Assembly: GCA_949128115.1 (NCBI GenBank)
Contig: OX421963.1
Location: forward strand, 81,911,602-81,975,601
Direction: 5' to 3'
DNA length: 64,000 bases
Origin: Anaspis maculata
Taxonomy: Eukaryota > Arthropoda > Insecta > Coleoptera > Scraptiidae
The notes below the pieces were generated by a model. That model was not told the origin of the DNA. It saw nothing but the letters and a program-made list of their open reading frames with translations, and made no database searches. The translations under genes and the position numbers were made by a program. Below, piece after piece: positions 1 through 11,749 of the stretch (the stretch's first letter is position 1; every line of letters starts with the position of its first letter).

Positions 1-19
1 AAACTACGTAAACTTCAGC

Positions 20-49
20 CTTAGAATATAAAGATGACAGGAAGGAGCA
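20..49 (+). repeat. Left terminal inverted repeat of the P-like element
   Basis: Thirty bases that match the reverse complement of 3443-3472 without a mismatch; homology stops at base 50. The 8-bp duplication ACTTCAGC abuts it on the outside at 12-19. Confidence 0.95.
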
Positions 50-322
50 ATGTGCCGTTAGCCTACTAAAAAAATGCGACGGAAGTCGCCATCTGGAACC
101 ACCACGGGTGACTCATTCTTTTTGACATTTGTCATTTTGAAAGTTTTTTTGAGCTGTGTATGAGCCATTTCACTGAGTATTTTCGTGATTGAGTGTGTTT
201 CGCGAAGATTTTGCCCTCGATTTTGCCGATGAAATCCCTGAGGACGGAATTTGTAAGGTAAAAATATATATTGCAGTGGAAATAGTATTATACCTACCTA
301 CTGTTTGACCTTAGGAACGGGT

Positions 323-3239
323 ATGGTCAGTTGTGCCGCCTGTGGTTGCTCCAAGACCAAGAGAAACATAGTGAGGAAAGTAACGTTCCACTCGTAAGTA
401 CCTGCTTTTTTTTCTTGTTCATTTTATCAAGATTTAAGTGCAATTCTGAGTATTTGAAAAATTGAATTTTGTGCGTCAAAATTTGACAATTTAAATTCAT
501 GAGCGTACCGTATAGGCATAAATTAGGGCAAGAAGCTGGAGTCGGGTTTGGTTACATCTTTTCTGATTTTTCAAGCTTTCCCAAAGACGGTATTCGACGA
601 CAAGCATGGGTGAACTTCGTCGAAAAGCCAGACTGGACCCCAAAAAGAAAAAGCGTCTTGTGCTCATACCATTTTGCAGAGAACTGCTTTGATCGCTCAT
701 CTAAGCTGAAAGTGAGGCTGATACTAACTGCCTGCCCTACAATTAAAGTGGATCGGTTGAAATACGTGAGTCTTTTAATGAAAACATGAGATCAGTAGGT
801 GTTGTATTGTGTAATCATCCATTCAATTATTGATTTTAGGTGAAAAATTACAATCCTATCCATCTGATATCAGATGCAAAAGATGTGGATGGAAAGCGAA
901 AGATATCCGAAGTTGATTATGCCATCGAGTCGACTGCAACGGTATGTGGCCCCTCGTGTTCCTCAACACCACCTGGACAAGAAGATAGTCAACGGACGAA
1001 AAAACAGAAGGGAACAATAAGCGATCTGGAAAGAAGAGATCGGTTGAAGAGTGAAAGGATTCGGAGGCTGCAGAAAGTTATATGGAAACAAAAGAGGCAG
1101 ATTTCGTCGCTGAAGTCTTTGACCCTTCAGTTAAAAAAAAAGAATTTGATGTTGGAGGAGCACGAGAGAATTTTGATCGAACATTTTGGGGATAATCAAT
1201 ATATTATTAAAAGACTTTTCCAAAAAACACAGAAAAAAAAAGTGAAGAAGCAATTTGAACATGCTGCAAGGGCCTTTGCTGTGACTTTACACTTTTTTTC
1301 TCCAAAGGCATACAACTTTGTTCGACAGAAATTTCACAACAGTTTACCCCATCCGAAAACTCTATCGAAATGGTATTCGTCAGTGGATGCCAAGCCAGGT
1401 TTCACTTCTGAAGCTCTCCACATTTTAAAATCCAAGGTAGCCAATTCTGAGAAAAACGCTTTGTTTCTTTCCCTTGTGTTCGATGAAATGGCTGTCAGGC
1501 AACATTTAGAATATAGTGGTGACAAATACTATGGCTATGTGGATTGTGGAAATGCACTGCATGGAGACTGTATGGAACTGGCAAGAGAAGCGTTGGTATT
1601 CATGGTTGTATGTCTGAATGAAAGTTGGAAAATACCGATCGGATACTTCTTCACTGCAGGAATCACCAGTGAACAAAAGGCTTCTTTGACAAGACAAGCG
1701 TTAACATCACTAAAAAATATTGGAGTTGTTGTCACCAATATCACGTTTGATGGGTGCGCAGCTAACTTTAGCATGTGCAGTTTGCTGATGAACAGTCGAT
1801 TTGATAAGACGAATATCAAAGCGGATTTTCTCTTTGATGACACCAAGTACTTTCTTTTGCCTGATCCCGTTCATATGTTCAAATTGATTAGAAACTGTTT
1901 CGGCGAAAAGAAAAAATTCATAGATATTAATGGAGATCCCGTCGATTTCGATTACTTGATAAAACTAAATGATCTGCAAGAAAAAGAAGGGCTGCACCTG
2001 GGCAATAAACTGAGAAAACAACATGTGCAGTTCTTCAAACAAAAGATGAAGGTGAAACTAGCAACACAGCTGTTGAGCAAATCTGTATCGGAGGCATTAC
2101 TATACTGCAGAGACCAACTGGAACTGAAAGAATTCAAAAATTGCGGTCCAACTGCTGGTTTTATATCATTGATGAATGATGCCTTTGATGTGTTGAATTC
2201 TCATAAAGTTTCGGACTACGGTTTTAAACAGGCTGCATGTTCAAATAGTATAGGAAAAATCGAATCCATTTTCACAACTTTTCGTAACTATATTCTTAAT
2301 TTGAAGTTTCCTGATAAAATTTTGGTATTAGATTCTCAGAGGAAATCGGGCTTTGTTGGTGTGTTGATGGGGTTTGCATCTGTATTGGGTTTATACAAAG
2401 AGTATGTTGTCAAAGGAGCATTGAAATTCATTCCCACTTATAAGTTGAATCAAGACCATCTCGAGCTATTTTTTGGAGCTGTCAGATCTCAAGGGGGCTA
2501 CAATAACAATCCAACATGTAGGCAGTTTACTGCAGCATATAAAAAAATATTGATACATGCTGAAGTGAGGGACGGAGGAGTTGGTAATTGTATACCCCTA
2601 GAGGAAATTAATATTCTCAATGTTACCTCTCGTCAAAAGCCTCCCGAACAAATTATAAACGAATCCATATCAAATCGCTCATATACCGATGCAGACTCAG
2701 ATGTAGACGATAATACTGTTTCCGATTTTTTAAATGATCACGATTATGCGTTTCATTTCAATTCTCTATCTCAATACTGTTTGGAGGTTATCACATATAT
2801 TTCAGGCTTCGTGAGTTTCAAACTCGGACGTAAATTGCAATGCGAACATTGTATCTCTCAACTTTATGGTGATAGAGAAAACTTCCTGGAATCATTAATT
2901 CACCAAAAGTCAAGAGGAGGTTTGTCTTACCCAAGTACCGATGTCATAAGTATCTGTACACAATGTGAACATTTTCTGAGAATACAACAAAATCAAAATA
3001 AGAAAATTAATGAACAAATTGTTTCTTCTCAAGTTTTGAAATATTTTGTGGGCAAGAACATTTTTTCAAATATGGTTATGCATGACGTTACTGCTATTGA
3101 AAGCCATAGCGTATTATTGACGAAAAGTATTTGTAATTGTTACCTTAATACACGTATCAACTTTATTTGTAAAAATTCTCTTACTGCAGATAAAGTAAGA
3201 AACATGTACACAAAACTTATTTTGTTCAAAGGACAATAA
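323..3239 (+). CDS. P-element/THAP9-type transposase, three exons, apparently intact
   Basis: Predicted join 323-393, 576-765, 840-3239, giving about 886 residues, close to human THAP9 and somewhat longer than Drosophila P transposase. Exon 1 ends at a GTAAGT donor (394), exon 2 starts after TTTTTCAAG and ends at GTGAGT (766), and exon 3 starts after TGATTTTAG; phases agree. The first two exons encode a THAP zinc-binding DNA-binding domain: Cys-rich start (MVSCAACGC), a tryptophan in RRQAWVNF, and CSYHF as the second C-x2-H half. Next comes a basic coiled coil (about residues 147-205), then the Tnp_P_element region with AVTLHFFSPKAY and LPHPKTLSKWY. Likely RNase H-fold acidic residues are D302 (VFDEMAV), D391 (TFDGCAANF) and E629 (QDHLELFFGAVRSQGG). 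No stop or frameshift was seen in any exon. The role is cut-and-paste transposition, GTP-dependent in the Drosophila protein. The start codon choice is by THAP alignment. Confidence 0.94.
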
Positions 3240-3240
3240 A
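3235..3240 (+). terminator. Polyadenylation signal AATAAA overlapping the transposase stop codon
   Basis: The sequence GGACAATAAATTAT places the TAA stop (3237-3239) inside the hexamer AATAAA. A TE this compact can use the overlap as its poly(A) signal; this is inferred from sequence only. Confidence 0.5.
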
Positions 3241-3442
3241 TTATATGATTTCGTTTTCGCTCGCATTACTTACCTATTTTCCCACTTAACATCCAAAAGC
3301 TTAATCCTTATTATCCTGTATAGTCCCTTTTTATAAAGACGATACGGTACGCCACTGTTTAATATGACGTTTCAAAGTGACAGCCGGAAATAACATGCCG
3401 CCATATGCAACCACCATTCTGGACCCACCATTATCTAGCAAA

Positions 3443-3472
3443 TGCTCCTTCCTGTCATCTTTATATTCTAAG
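3443..3472 (-). repeat. Right terminal inverted repeat of the P-like element
   Basis: Exact reverse complement of 20-49. It is followed directly by the second copy of the target duplication ACTTCAGC at 3473-3480. Confidence 0.95.
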
Positions 3473-3480
3473 ACTTCAGC

Positions 3481-4002
3481 GCGCTATGCGAGGAGGTCGA
3501 GTGAAAGCCATGCAAATTATTTTAGGAACTTTTTAATAAACAAGATTATGTAAAAACTACCAGGTTTTATCAATGATTCTAACTCGTATTCTCATGTCGC
3601 CTTTTCTTTCACACAAAGCAGGAAGCAGGAGGAGACCAGAACCATAACACCCAAACTAAACTCTGTTGAGCATCTTCAGACGAGCACTTCAGCGAAGTGT
3701 TGAATTTAAAATTAAGTAGCGTCACTTGCACTTTCTTACTCCTTGACCTTACAGGCATGGTTTTGCTGCAGTTCACGTTCGTTGTTATGGTTCAACGAAC
3801 AAAGAATGGCCAGCGAAACTCAACACTTCAGACTTTGACACTTTTGATAAACGTCGCTCAATTTTTTGGGTTACATTTCAATTTTGAACGACAACAAGCA
3901 GTCGGTTGAGCTGTCAACATACAGAACACAAATGTTCCCAAGCCCCTTACGAACCACTAGGGACATCTAGCAGAGTTTCTTCAACTACGCTGAAAACATC
4001 CC
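3481..4002. other. Non-coding stretch, no recognisable feature
   Basis: AT-rich spacer between the P-like element and the foldback element. The only open stretch (3697-3909) encodes 70 residues without recognisable motifs and is not supported as a gene. Confidence 0.5.
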
Positions 4003-5189
4003 ATTCTTCATCCCCACAACAAATGAACTGCCAAGTTTGGTGTCATTTTAGAGTAAACGGCATCCTATGATTTCATTCTCTGAGTCAAAATGTTTGTGAG
4101 ACCACCGTGCAAAGAATGGCACGCCAAGAAGTGAGCATTTTTGAGCACCTCATTTAACAGTAGTTTCTTGGCTGTTACCAATCGATATGATTGATAATTT
4201 TGTCATGGATCAATAACTTGAACTCTTTTGTAACGGTAATGCATGTGGATGAAACTCGACACGAGCGTGGAGGCCTGGAAAAAAAAAATTCTCCAGCGCA
4301 GCGGTTGAATTTATTTCACGCCTACTGAGCGTTAATTTGTTGGGCTCGGGCAGGCAGCGTTTGGTTAGGTTTGGAGACAAAATTTTCATATCTGTCTATG
4401 CAGCTGAATAGCATAATTCTGGAAACTGATTTGAGAATCATCAAAGATTATTTTGACAGTCGCTAGGTACCCCCATGGGGATCAACTACAGGGATCATGG
4501 CTGACGACAGAGGGCATTCAACTTTTAAAGTGTTATTTTTTTTTCCTCTACCAACCTCCAAGGTTGTTATCATTTTGTACGTGTAAGTTTTCTTATGTTT
4601 GAAGGAGAAATAATTTTATTAAAACAACCGTGAAAATGACTGTCAGAGTGGCATCAGAGAATAAGATCTTGGACGTTGAATTCCCTCCGCCGTTAGCCAT
4701 CACCTCTGCAGTTAGCCCCCAAGTGGGTACTGACCGGCAAAACAATCATTGATGATTCAGAAATCAATTTCCAGAATTAAACTGCTCAACTTTTCAGACA
4801 AATATGAAAATTTTGCTTCCAAAGCTATCCAAACGTTCCCTACCTGAGCCCAGCGAACTGACGCTCAGTAGGCGTGAAATAAATTCGACCGCTGCTGGAG
4901 AATTTTTTTTTTCCAGACCTTCACGCTCGTGTCGAGTTTCATGCACATGCATCACCGTTACAAAAGAGTTCAAGTTATTGTACCATAACAAAATTATCAA
5001 TCATATCGATTGGTAACAGCCAAGAAACTACTGTTAAATGAGGTGCTTGAGAATGCTCACTTCTTGGCGTGCCATTCTTTGCACGGTGGTCTCACAAACA
5101 TTTTGACTCGGTGAATGAAATCAGACGATGCCGTTTACTCAAAAATGACACCACACTTGGCAGTTTATTCGTTGTGGGGATGAAGAATT
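4003..5189. repeat. Large foldback (long inverted repeat) element, about 1.19 kb
   Basis: The left arm (about 4003-4522) and right arm (about 4671-5189) are reverse complements over roughly 520 bases, separated by a 148-base spacer. Anchor blocks visible on both sides include GCACGCCAAGAAGTGAGCAT (4130s) opposite the same text reversed near 5055-5075, and GGTAACAGCCAAGAAACTAC near 5012 opposite GTAGTTTCTTGGCTGTTACC near 4151. The arms differ by scattered substitutions and small indels, so the hairpin is not brand new. No terminal duplication was identified and no protein is encoded. Confidence 0.9.
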
Positions 5190-6160
5190 GAGAAAAACTG
5201 TTTTTTCCGATCTGTCATGAGAATTAATTTTTTTCAGTGTGGAGAACTATTTGGACATGGTAACAAATGTTGTCAATGTACAGGTTAGAGTCGTTTGATG
5301 GCCTCCCAGTAGGAATTACGTGGTGGTATGGTGATTTGGTGGGGAGCCTCGCACCTTCAACTTTCAAGGGCCCTCCAGACCCCCTCCGCATCGAGTGCAC
5401 CGATGTCTCCAACTCTTGAAATTAAGGTTGAGGGACCCCCAATCAAACCCCAAAAGCGCATTGCTCAAGCTCAAAATGCATAGTTAGAACACTTAACCAC
5501 CGGACTAACACCACATCGATATCTTTCTTCCCTGAGGAGTTATCCCGGGTACGGACGGACGGACAAAGTGAAGCTAAAAGCGCCTTTTTTATTTTTTGGG
5601 AAAGTGCGCTAAAAACTTCTGTTTTGATTTAATTAACGATGAGAGAGTTCTGAGGAGGGCCGGGGTAGTTTAAATTCTATTTTGGTATACGCTTTCCAAA
5701 ATGGTTATTTTGCGAATTGATTTGCGCAAAATGCGCCTTTAGCGGACTAGGTAACTAGGCAACACTTTAGAGGACTGAATTATTTGTTTATTGGAATATG
5801 CCATTCAACATCTTTATTCACAATATTCACACTATTTACCTTTTTCCATTCCATGAATGAATCATATTCTTGCTCATATTGCGTGTAAAACTTTGCTGTA
5901 AGAAAATCGAGGACAATGTTCTTTGCTTTTTCCGAAATATCCATTGGAACGTCATCCATTTTTTGTGTTCGATTTGAAAACTAGTCATAATAAAATAGGT
6001 TGCCATAACACAACAATTCAGCCAGCGTGAATATGAGTGAAATTCATGTAAATTCCTGCTTGAACTACAACTAGCTAATAGGTACCTACTGCTTGAAGGA
6101 GTTGAAGAGGGTTTGGAGAGCTTATGCCAAAAAACGTTGTATGCAACACGCGACACGTAC
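5190..6160. other. Non-coding repeat-derived stretch
   Basis: Contains the GGACGGACGGACAAAG-type motif near 5552-5568 that recurs near 40690, 50920 and 52970. It also contains a block GCAAAATGCGCCTTTAGCGG (about 5726-5745) related to the end of the palindrome at 6161. No convincing coding sequence. Confidence 0.5.
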
Positions 6161-6261
6161 GCAAAATGCTTTAGCGGACTCATCCGCCCTTAGGGACTCG
6201 GCTTGGACTCGGCTTCCGCCTCGTCCCTAAGCAAGCGAATTCGTCCGCTACTTCATTTTGC
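6161..6261. repeat. Short palindromic MITE-like element
   Basis: Starts GCAAAATGCTTTAGCGGACT and ends with the near reverse complement (GTCCGCTACTTCATTTTGC); the middle repeats GGACTCGGCTT twice. Relatively GC-rich against its surroundings. A related single arm lies near 5726-5760. Confidence 0.6.
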
Positions 6262-6440
6262 ATACTTACATAAAAAGGTTACATGGGGTTACATAAAATA
6301 CTATTAAAATATGGTCAACAGAGAAAAAATTGTATCACCTTCAATTTGACATATTAGGTACACAAGAGAGGTGAAATGCTAGTGAAATTTTAAAGTAGGG
6401 TAGGGTGGGGCGAAGGGGTTGAAGATAAAAATTTGGCAAT

Positions 6441-6577
6441 ATACGGGGTGTTTATAAGAATCTGTGATCGCGGCAGGCATGGGTCAGGCCAAAAAACGTA
6501 GTAACAGGCGCAATTGTAGTGATCGGAAGCAGATTACAAAGGCGATGTGATCACAGTCGTTTATAAACACCCGGTAT
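6441..6577. mobile_element. MITE of about 137 bp with TA-type ends
   Basis: Left end ATACGGGGTGTTTATAA and right end TTATAAACACCCGGTAT are inverted repeats; the similarity continues inward for about 30 bases (CTGTGATCGC against GATCACAG). Ends in TA suggest a Tc1/mariner-like origin (inference). Non-coding. Confidence 0.75.
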
Positions 6578-8704
6578 GTCCTAGATATCCCCCTTGGAAC
6601 AAAAATCGACCTGTTTTGGCGTTTTTTTGGAGAAAACTTGAAATTTTGGGTAGGAAGTTTGCAAATAAACACCCTGCATGTGTAAGATTTCTTGATTTTG
6701 CCTCTGGAAAAACGTGTATTGATCATGAAATTTGCATAGTCAAGTATCAAGATTTCTTGTGCGTGTGAGCGTGGTGCGAAGGACTGAGCTGATATAAACA
6801 TTGCTACCAAAAACTGAACAGTAGACTTCAACCTGTCTCCATTCTTTTTTCAAACGTTTTAAACATTTTGCTTTTAAATTTTCACAGACCAACAATCTGG
6901 ATAAACATAAAAAAAAACAAAGAAATATGCTAAATTGCCACAACACCCCTACTCTGTAAAATTTCCAACGCAAAATGCAAATTACCAAGCAATAATTGCC
7001 TTTAGCAGCGCTCTAAACAGCAACAGGAAAAAATGACGATACGAAAAATCGCTGCACCTCCTTCACAATCGAAAATTTGCATCTCGAACAATAATCGATT
7101 CAACAACAACTGCAACGACCCATGGCTAAAAATTCCCTTTCAATTCCCACATCGCCTCGCACCAAACATATCTTCAGCACAGCCTGTGCTTCATAAGCTA
7201 TAGCATCTAGCGCACTACCTCTAAACCCGGAAATTAGTTCCATCAACTTCCTCCTCTTGGGCTCTTGTGCATTTATAACAATAAACAATAAGACGACGAC
7301 GACGACGACAACGTCGATGTCTTGGGAATTTATGGTTGCGGGCGTCGCCGTCGTTCGGCCACCACCACACACACATCTCCATGGAAACTCGGCGGCGTCA
7401 AAACAACAATCGCAACAGACAGCTCCGGTAGTAGCACACCGAGAGCTCCTGGTGGTCGCACTTGTACGACAACCGCACTGCATAGCGCACAAGGCTCACC
7501 ACAACTCCCGCCAATACAGTGTTCATCTTGAACCGCGAGTGTTCATTTTTTTTTTGCCAATTTGAAGTTGAAAATGCAAATGATAACAAAACGACGACGA
7601 AAATAATGATGATCGTACGACAGTGCTGGCTATAAAGCTTTGTTACTGCTTCAACAGGTGAGCGCTAATTTTTGTCCAAGGCATAAATTGTCGCTACATT
7701 TCAAAGGTAATAATACCTAATTAAATAATGTGTTAATAAAAATGCTGAGATGATTCAACCAATTTATTATCCTCGCACAGAGACACACACACATGATGGG
7801 CACGTTCATGAACCCTCCTATAATGTCATTTCTGTTTGTTTATAAAATATAAAATGATTTTTTCGGTGTAAACAATGATGAAGGGTGATGATCGGTGTAT
7901 GATAAATGAAAAATAAACATTTTTGTAAAAGGCGGCACATATACCACCACCTTGTACGGAAGCAAGGGTTTACGTTACGCAAGTAATAAAAGACAATTTA
8001 ATTAGTGTCCGTGAAACTGGCTTTCAGAATAAACATGTTTCGGTCTGTTTTTCTATTAATAAAATATGTTCACTGGCGGAGGATATTTGGCATGGATGCA
8101 ACAATACGCATGAATGGCGCACGGAAATCGCAGTCGAGGAAATTATCTAGTCTGAGGAAATGCAAATGCAGCTTGAATGCCTTTTCCATCTGGAATTTAT
8201 TAACTTCGAGCTTCCAGAATCCTTTCGAACTTGAATTTATTATTCAAAGTCCAGGTGATGCTTCCGCATAATTTTGAACTTTGCTGGAAAGCTAGGTGCA
8301 GGTACTGAGAACTTTGTGAAGTTTTACAAGACGCGGAAACGAGAATTTATTGAAATAGGTCAAGACAGCATCAGGTGAGGATGGACCAGTCACACTTTAT
8401 GCGGTGGGCCTCTCTCTTTTGAATTCGGCTGTACTTGAGGCGAATATTGAGCTTTTTTTTTTGAACTGTGAATCGTGAACTAATTGTGATTTACCGATCA
8501 AAATCTACTGTGCTTATGTACGTTTTCTAGAAAAACAAAAGGAACTTGATCGGTAAACAAAATCTATCATTATCATTAATATTATTATGTTGTTTCCGTG
8601 TTATAGCTACGGTGAAAAGACATTATTTCCAGTACTGTATTCATAATCTACGCATCATTATTGACCGATTATTGACTCGAAATCCGCGGTATTATTGACC
8701 AAGG
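6578..8704. other. Non-coding stretch with a GAC/CGT microsatellite
   Basis: A GAC-rich simple repeat lies at about 7291-7315 and makes overlapping spurious open frames on both strands (7100-7565). A CTATAAAGC box near 7630 followed by ACAGGTGAGCG (7658) looks like a TATA box and a splice donor. No coding exon could be linked to it. A CA run lies near 7786. Confidence 0.4.
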
Positions 8705-8969
8705 TTAAGGTTGACGTTCTAAAATTTTTTTTTTTCCTCTTAATTTTGGTTTTTCTTACTCAAAATTAAGGAAATAATACAAAAAATGGCTATTGAACTG
8801 GCAAGATCAATTTGAGAAATACCCCTGGAAATACCTTTTTTACCTTTTTGCATGTGGAGTATTGGTAGCGCCCTAGCGCCGAAACCGCAGAAGAAGAATT
8901 ACATCTCGATCTATTCCTCACTCATGGTATGTCACGGTTTCTCCTTCACTGTGAATCGCCAACCTTAAA
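8705..8969. mobile_element. MITE, family B copy 1
   Basis: Terminal inverted repeats TTAAGGTTGACG (8705) and CGCCAACCTTAA (8958-8969). The interior shares blocks such as AAAAAATGGCTATTGAACTGG and CATGGTATGTCACGGT with a second copy at about 20770-21012. Non-coding. Confidence 0.7.
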
Positions 8970-9854
8970 GTGACAATTTTTATTATTATTTGACTTTCAT
9001 CAAATAATGAGACTTTCATCAAATAATGAGAACTGTCAGCGATGACAGCTGTCAGTCAAGTGCTGGATTTTTCTGCATTTTCCTCATTTTGAAATAAAAA
9101 CAAAGAGCTCCTTGGTTGTGACAGATGACGTAAATTGTTTGTAAAAATCCCGCAACTACACGGTGCAATCCTGGAGATGATAGTTGGTATGTTAGGTGGA
9201 GTGTCAATATTGTAAACAATTTTTCCAAAACAAGAAGACATTGGAAGAATGAAATGGCCAGCTTGTTCGTTCGATCCTAATCCCATTGAAAACATTTGGA
9301 ATGCTCAAAACTGGGTGTGCAACCTAATGGGATTGAGGTGCGGAGCAAGATTGAGAGGCCCTCAAAAGTTTGAAAATCATATGCTATGTATTCTTCTTTT
9401 TTGCTTGGTAAAGTCAAAACAAGTTTAGTTATTTTTCATCAATTTTCCTAGGGTTTGGGCGCTTTTCTTGTGAAACCAATAAATTTCACAAGAAATTACT
9501 CTCTATATTTCTTTGTGACAACCCACCCCACCCAATTATTTTTTTTTGTATTCTATCTGTCGTGCATGCTGATAACCCCTATTTTTCTCAATAAATATGT
9601 TCCACCAAATGTAGCACTATTTTTTTTTTGTTTCTCTGAGGTGCGCAGGATCTTACGGATTTTATTGTACAGGGTTGACCAGACAGTATGCCCACTTTTC
9701 GCGAGGCCAATACTGGCTCGAGCAAAAGAAAGCTCATTCCATGCCATTATTCACCAAATGATAAGTTTTGGGAAAAATGATTTCTTTCAATGCACACTGC
9801 AACGCAATACAAAGGCTTCTTGTTTCTGCTAGCCCAAATAGGTGCTGTAGTATG
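8970..9854. other. Non-coding stretch
   Basis: No supported gene. A small direct repeat GACTTTCATCAAATAATGAG occurs twice in a row at about 8992-9030. Remaining open frames are short and motif-free. Confidence 0.4.
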
Positions 9855-10734
9855 TTCACTTGTGCCGTGATTCTAGTCGTGTTTTCAAGTTTCCAAATCT
9901 GAAATATAGAAAATCCCCAAAACTTTGCGGTTGGCTGCTCTGGCTTCATTTAGCGTTCGTCGTTCAGACCACTTTTGGAGCACATTTTTTACGCATTTCC
10001 TCTGCCGATGGACGGAATATTTTTGCGGGACGTGATGTCTGACGCTTTTTTCCATTTTATTGCAAAATGTAGTAATTTTTCGACCTGTTTTATCAAAGCA
10101 GCTTTGACATTTGACAGGTGTTAAAAATATTTCTAACCTCTCGAAGCCGGTTCAACTTTAGGTTGATTCAAACTAAAAAAATACTAGACCTTCGTCCAAA
10201 AAAAGGGGTCCCATGGAATCATCAATCCTTTCACCTCTTGCAGTCGAAAAAACACGCCGAAGCATGAAGAACTATTGGCAAGACAAGGAACACTCCAGCA
10301 GGCCTGCTGTTGCAGCAGGATTCACGTGTAGAAAGTTAATTAAACCGAATTTAAAAAAAAACCAGCCAATCAAAGTTGCGTATTAGACCGAAATTCATGT
10401 GAGTAGCTTCAGATTGCAATGTGCTTTCGTTTTGGAGCTTCGCGGGACAAGTTTTTGTCGGCCTTGAATGGCCGCCGTCAAGATGACTTAAATTGAAGGC
10501 GGCCCCGTAGAGTTCTGGTGTCTAAATTACGGTAATACAGGTCTGCGCCCCTCTAGTTGCATTTTCACGTATGACAAGGTCAGTTTTCCAAGATTTCAAT
10601 ATCAATTTGATGAGAAATATAACTTCACTTCTGAAAAGTCAGTTTCACACCAGGTAAAAAGGCGGCAAGCCTACACTGCTCAAGTAAAAAATTTGCCCAG
10701 CCAACTAGAGTCACAGTACAAGTGAACCTACTAT
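9855..10734. repeat. Dispersed repeat family A, copy 1
   Basis: About 0.88 kb alignable by eye to 32885-33650 and, in its right half, to 49060-49500. Shared blocks include GTAATTTTTCGACCTGTTTT, CCAAGATTTCAATATCAATTT, and TTTGCCCAGCCAACTAGA. No coding capacity or clear termini were seen; it abuts the palindromic element starting at 10735. Confidence 0.75.
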
Positions 10735-11742
10735 ACAGGGTGTTCCGGAATTAATGCAACAAAATTTACAGGGAAGTAGGAAATTGAAGAATAAGGGGAC
10801 TTTCTCAATGAAAATACTCTCGCAAACGTAATAACGGAGATACAGGCCTTCAAAGTTGGTTTTTTAAAACAGCTTTTTTTGTATAACTTTTGAACCGGTG
10901 AGCCAATTTTATTCAAATTTGAACCAAATGTTACTAAAATAGGTCTCTATTGAACAATGATAACGCATTTTATCAAACATTCTTAGGGGCGAAGATAATA
11001 GGGATACCTTCCCCTTTTTCCCCTATTTTTCACCGCCCTGAATATTTTTAGAAATGGTTTCAATTATTGAACTCTACGTTCAAATTAAAGAAAAAAGTTA
11101 TTCTTACAAAATTTTGATTGAAGGCTTTATTTTCGAGATATGTGGGTTTGAAACTTCGAAAAACGTATCGAAAACACCACTTTCAAAGGCCCTGAAAATT
11201 AAAATTCAAGAAAACTCAAAATTCCTCAAATGAAATAGGAATTCCAGGTGTTTTAGGTTGATAAACCGTGATTTTTGCTGAGAAACATGAAGTTTTTCAA
11301 CAAAAGAAAATTTGGGCCCTGGAAAGTGGCGATTTTGAGATGTTTTCCAATGTTCCAATCCCAAATATCTTTGAAACGAGGTCTATAATCAAAATTTTGC
11401 AAAATCTAAAATCAAAAATTGAAACCATTTTCAATATATTCAGGGGGGTGAAAAATAGGGGAAAAGGGGGAAAGGTCTATTATCTTCGCCCCTAAAAATG
11501 TTTGATGAAATCCGTTATTATTGTTCAATAAAGACCTATTTTAGTAAACTTTGGTTGAAATTTGGATGAAATCGGTTCAGCGGTTCGAAAGAAATGCCAA
11601 AAAAACTGTTTTCAAAAAACAACTTTGAAGGCCTGTATCTCCGTTATTACGTTTGCGAGGGTATTTTTATCAAGGATATCCCCTTATTTTTTCATTTTCT
11701 ACCTCCATGTGAATATTGTTGCATTAATTTCGGGACACCCTG
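10735..11742. mobile_element. Palindromic foldback element C1, about 1 kb
   Basis: Begins ACAGGGTGTTCCGGAATTAA and ends with the reverse complement TTAATTTCGGGACACCCTGT. The two halves mirror each other almost throughout: ACGTAATAACGGAGATACAGG near 10827 opposes CCTGTATCTCCGTTATTACG near 11634, and GGGGCGAAGATAATAGG near 10986 opposes its complement near 11480. Non-coding. Confidence 0.88.
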
Positions 11743-11749
11743 TATGTAT

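Larger units (their letters stand above)
12..3480 (+). mobile_element. Complete P-element-like DNA transposon with 8-bp target site duplication
   Basis: The element proper runs 20-3472 (3,453 bp). Its ends are a perfect 30-bp terminal inverted repeat: 20-49 reads CTTAGAATATAAAGATGACA onward and 3443-3472 is its exact reverse complement. It is flanked by a perfect 8-bp direct repeat ACTTCAGC at 12-19 and 3473-3480, the duplication length known for P elements. Inside is a THAP-domain transposase gene in three exons with open frames and usable splice sites. A further short similarity, CCATCTGGAACCACCA near 88-105 against CCATTCTGGACCCACCA near 3414-3430, lies subterminally as a direct repeat and might be a transposase-binding site (inference). 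Undamaged ends, duplication and gene together suggest a recent and possibly autonomous insertion. Very sure it is a P-superfamily element; activity is unproven. Confidence 0.96.

Noticed and set aside
7100..7565. Overlapping open frames of up to 130 codons on both strands
   Set aside because: Produced by a GAC/CGT microsatellite and adjacent simple sequence; the proteins are Val/Thr/Cys runs with no domain and no splice context.
7625..7665. TATA-like CTATAAAGC followed by a splice-donor-like CAGGTGAGCG, as a possible promoter and first exon
   Set aside because: No downstream coding exon on the + strand could be tied to it; the next + strand gene starts 12.6 kb away.
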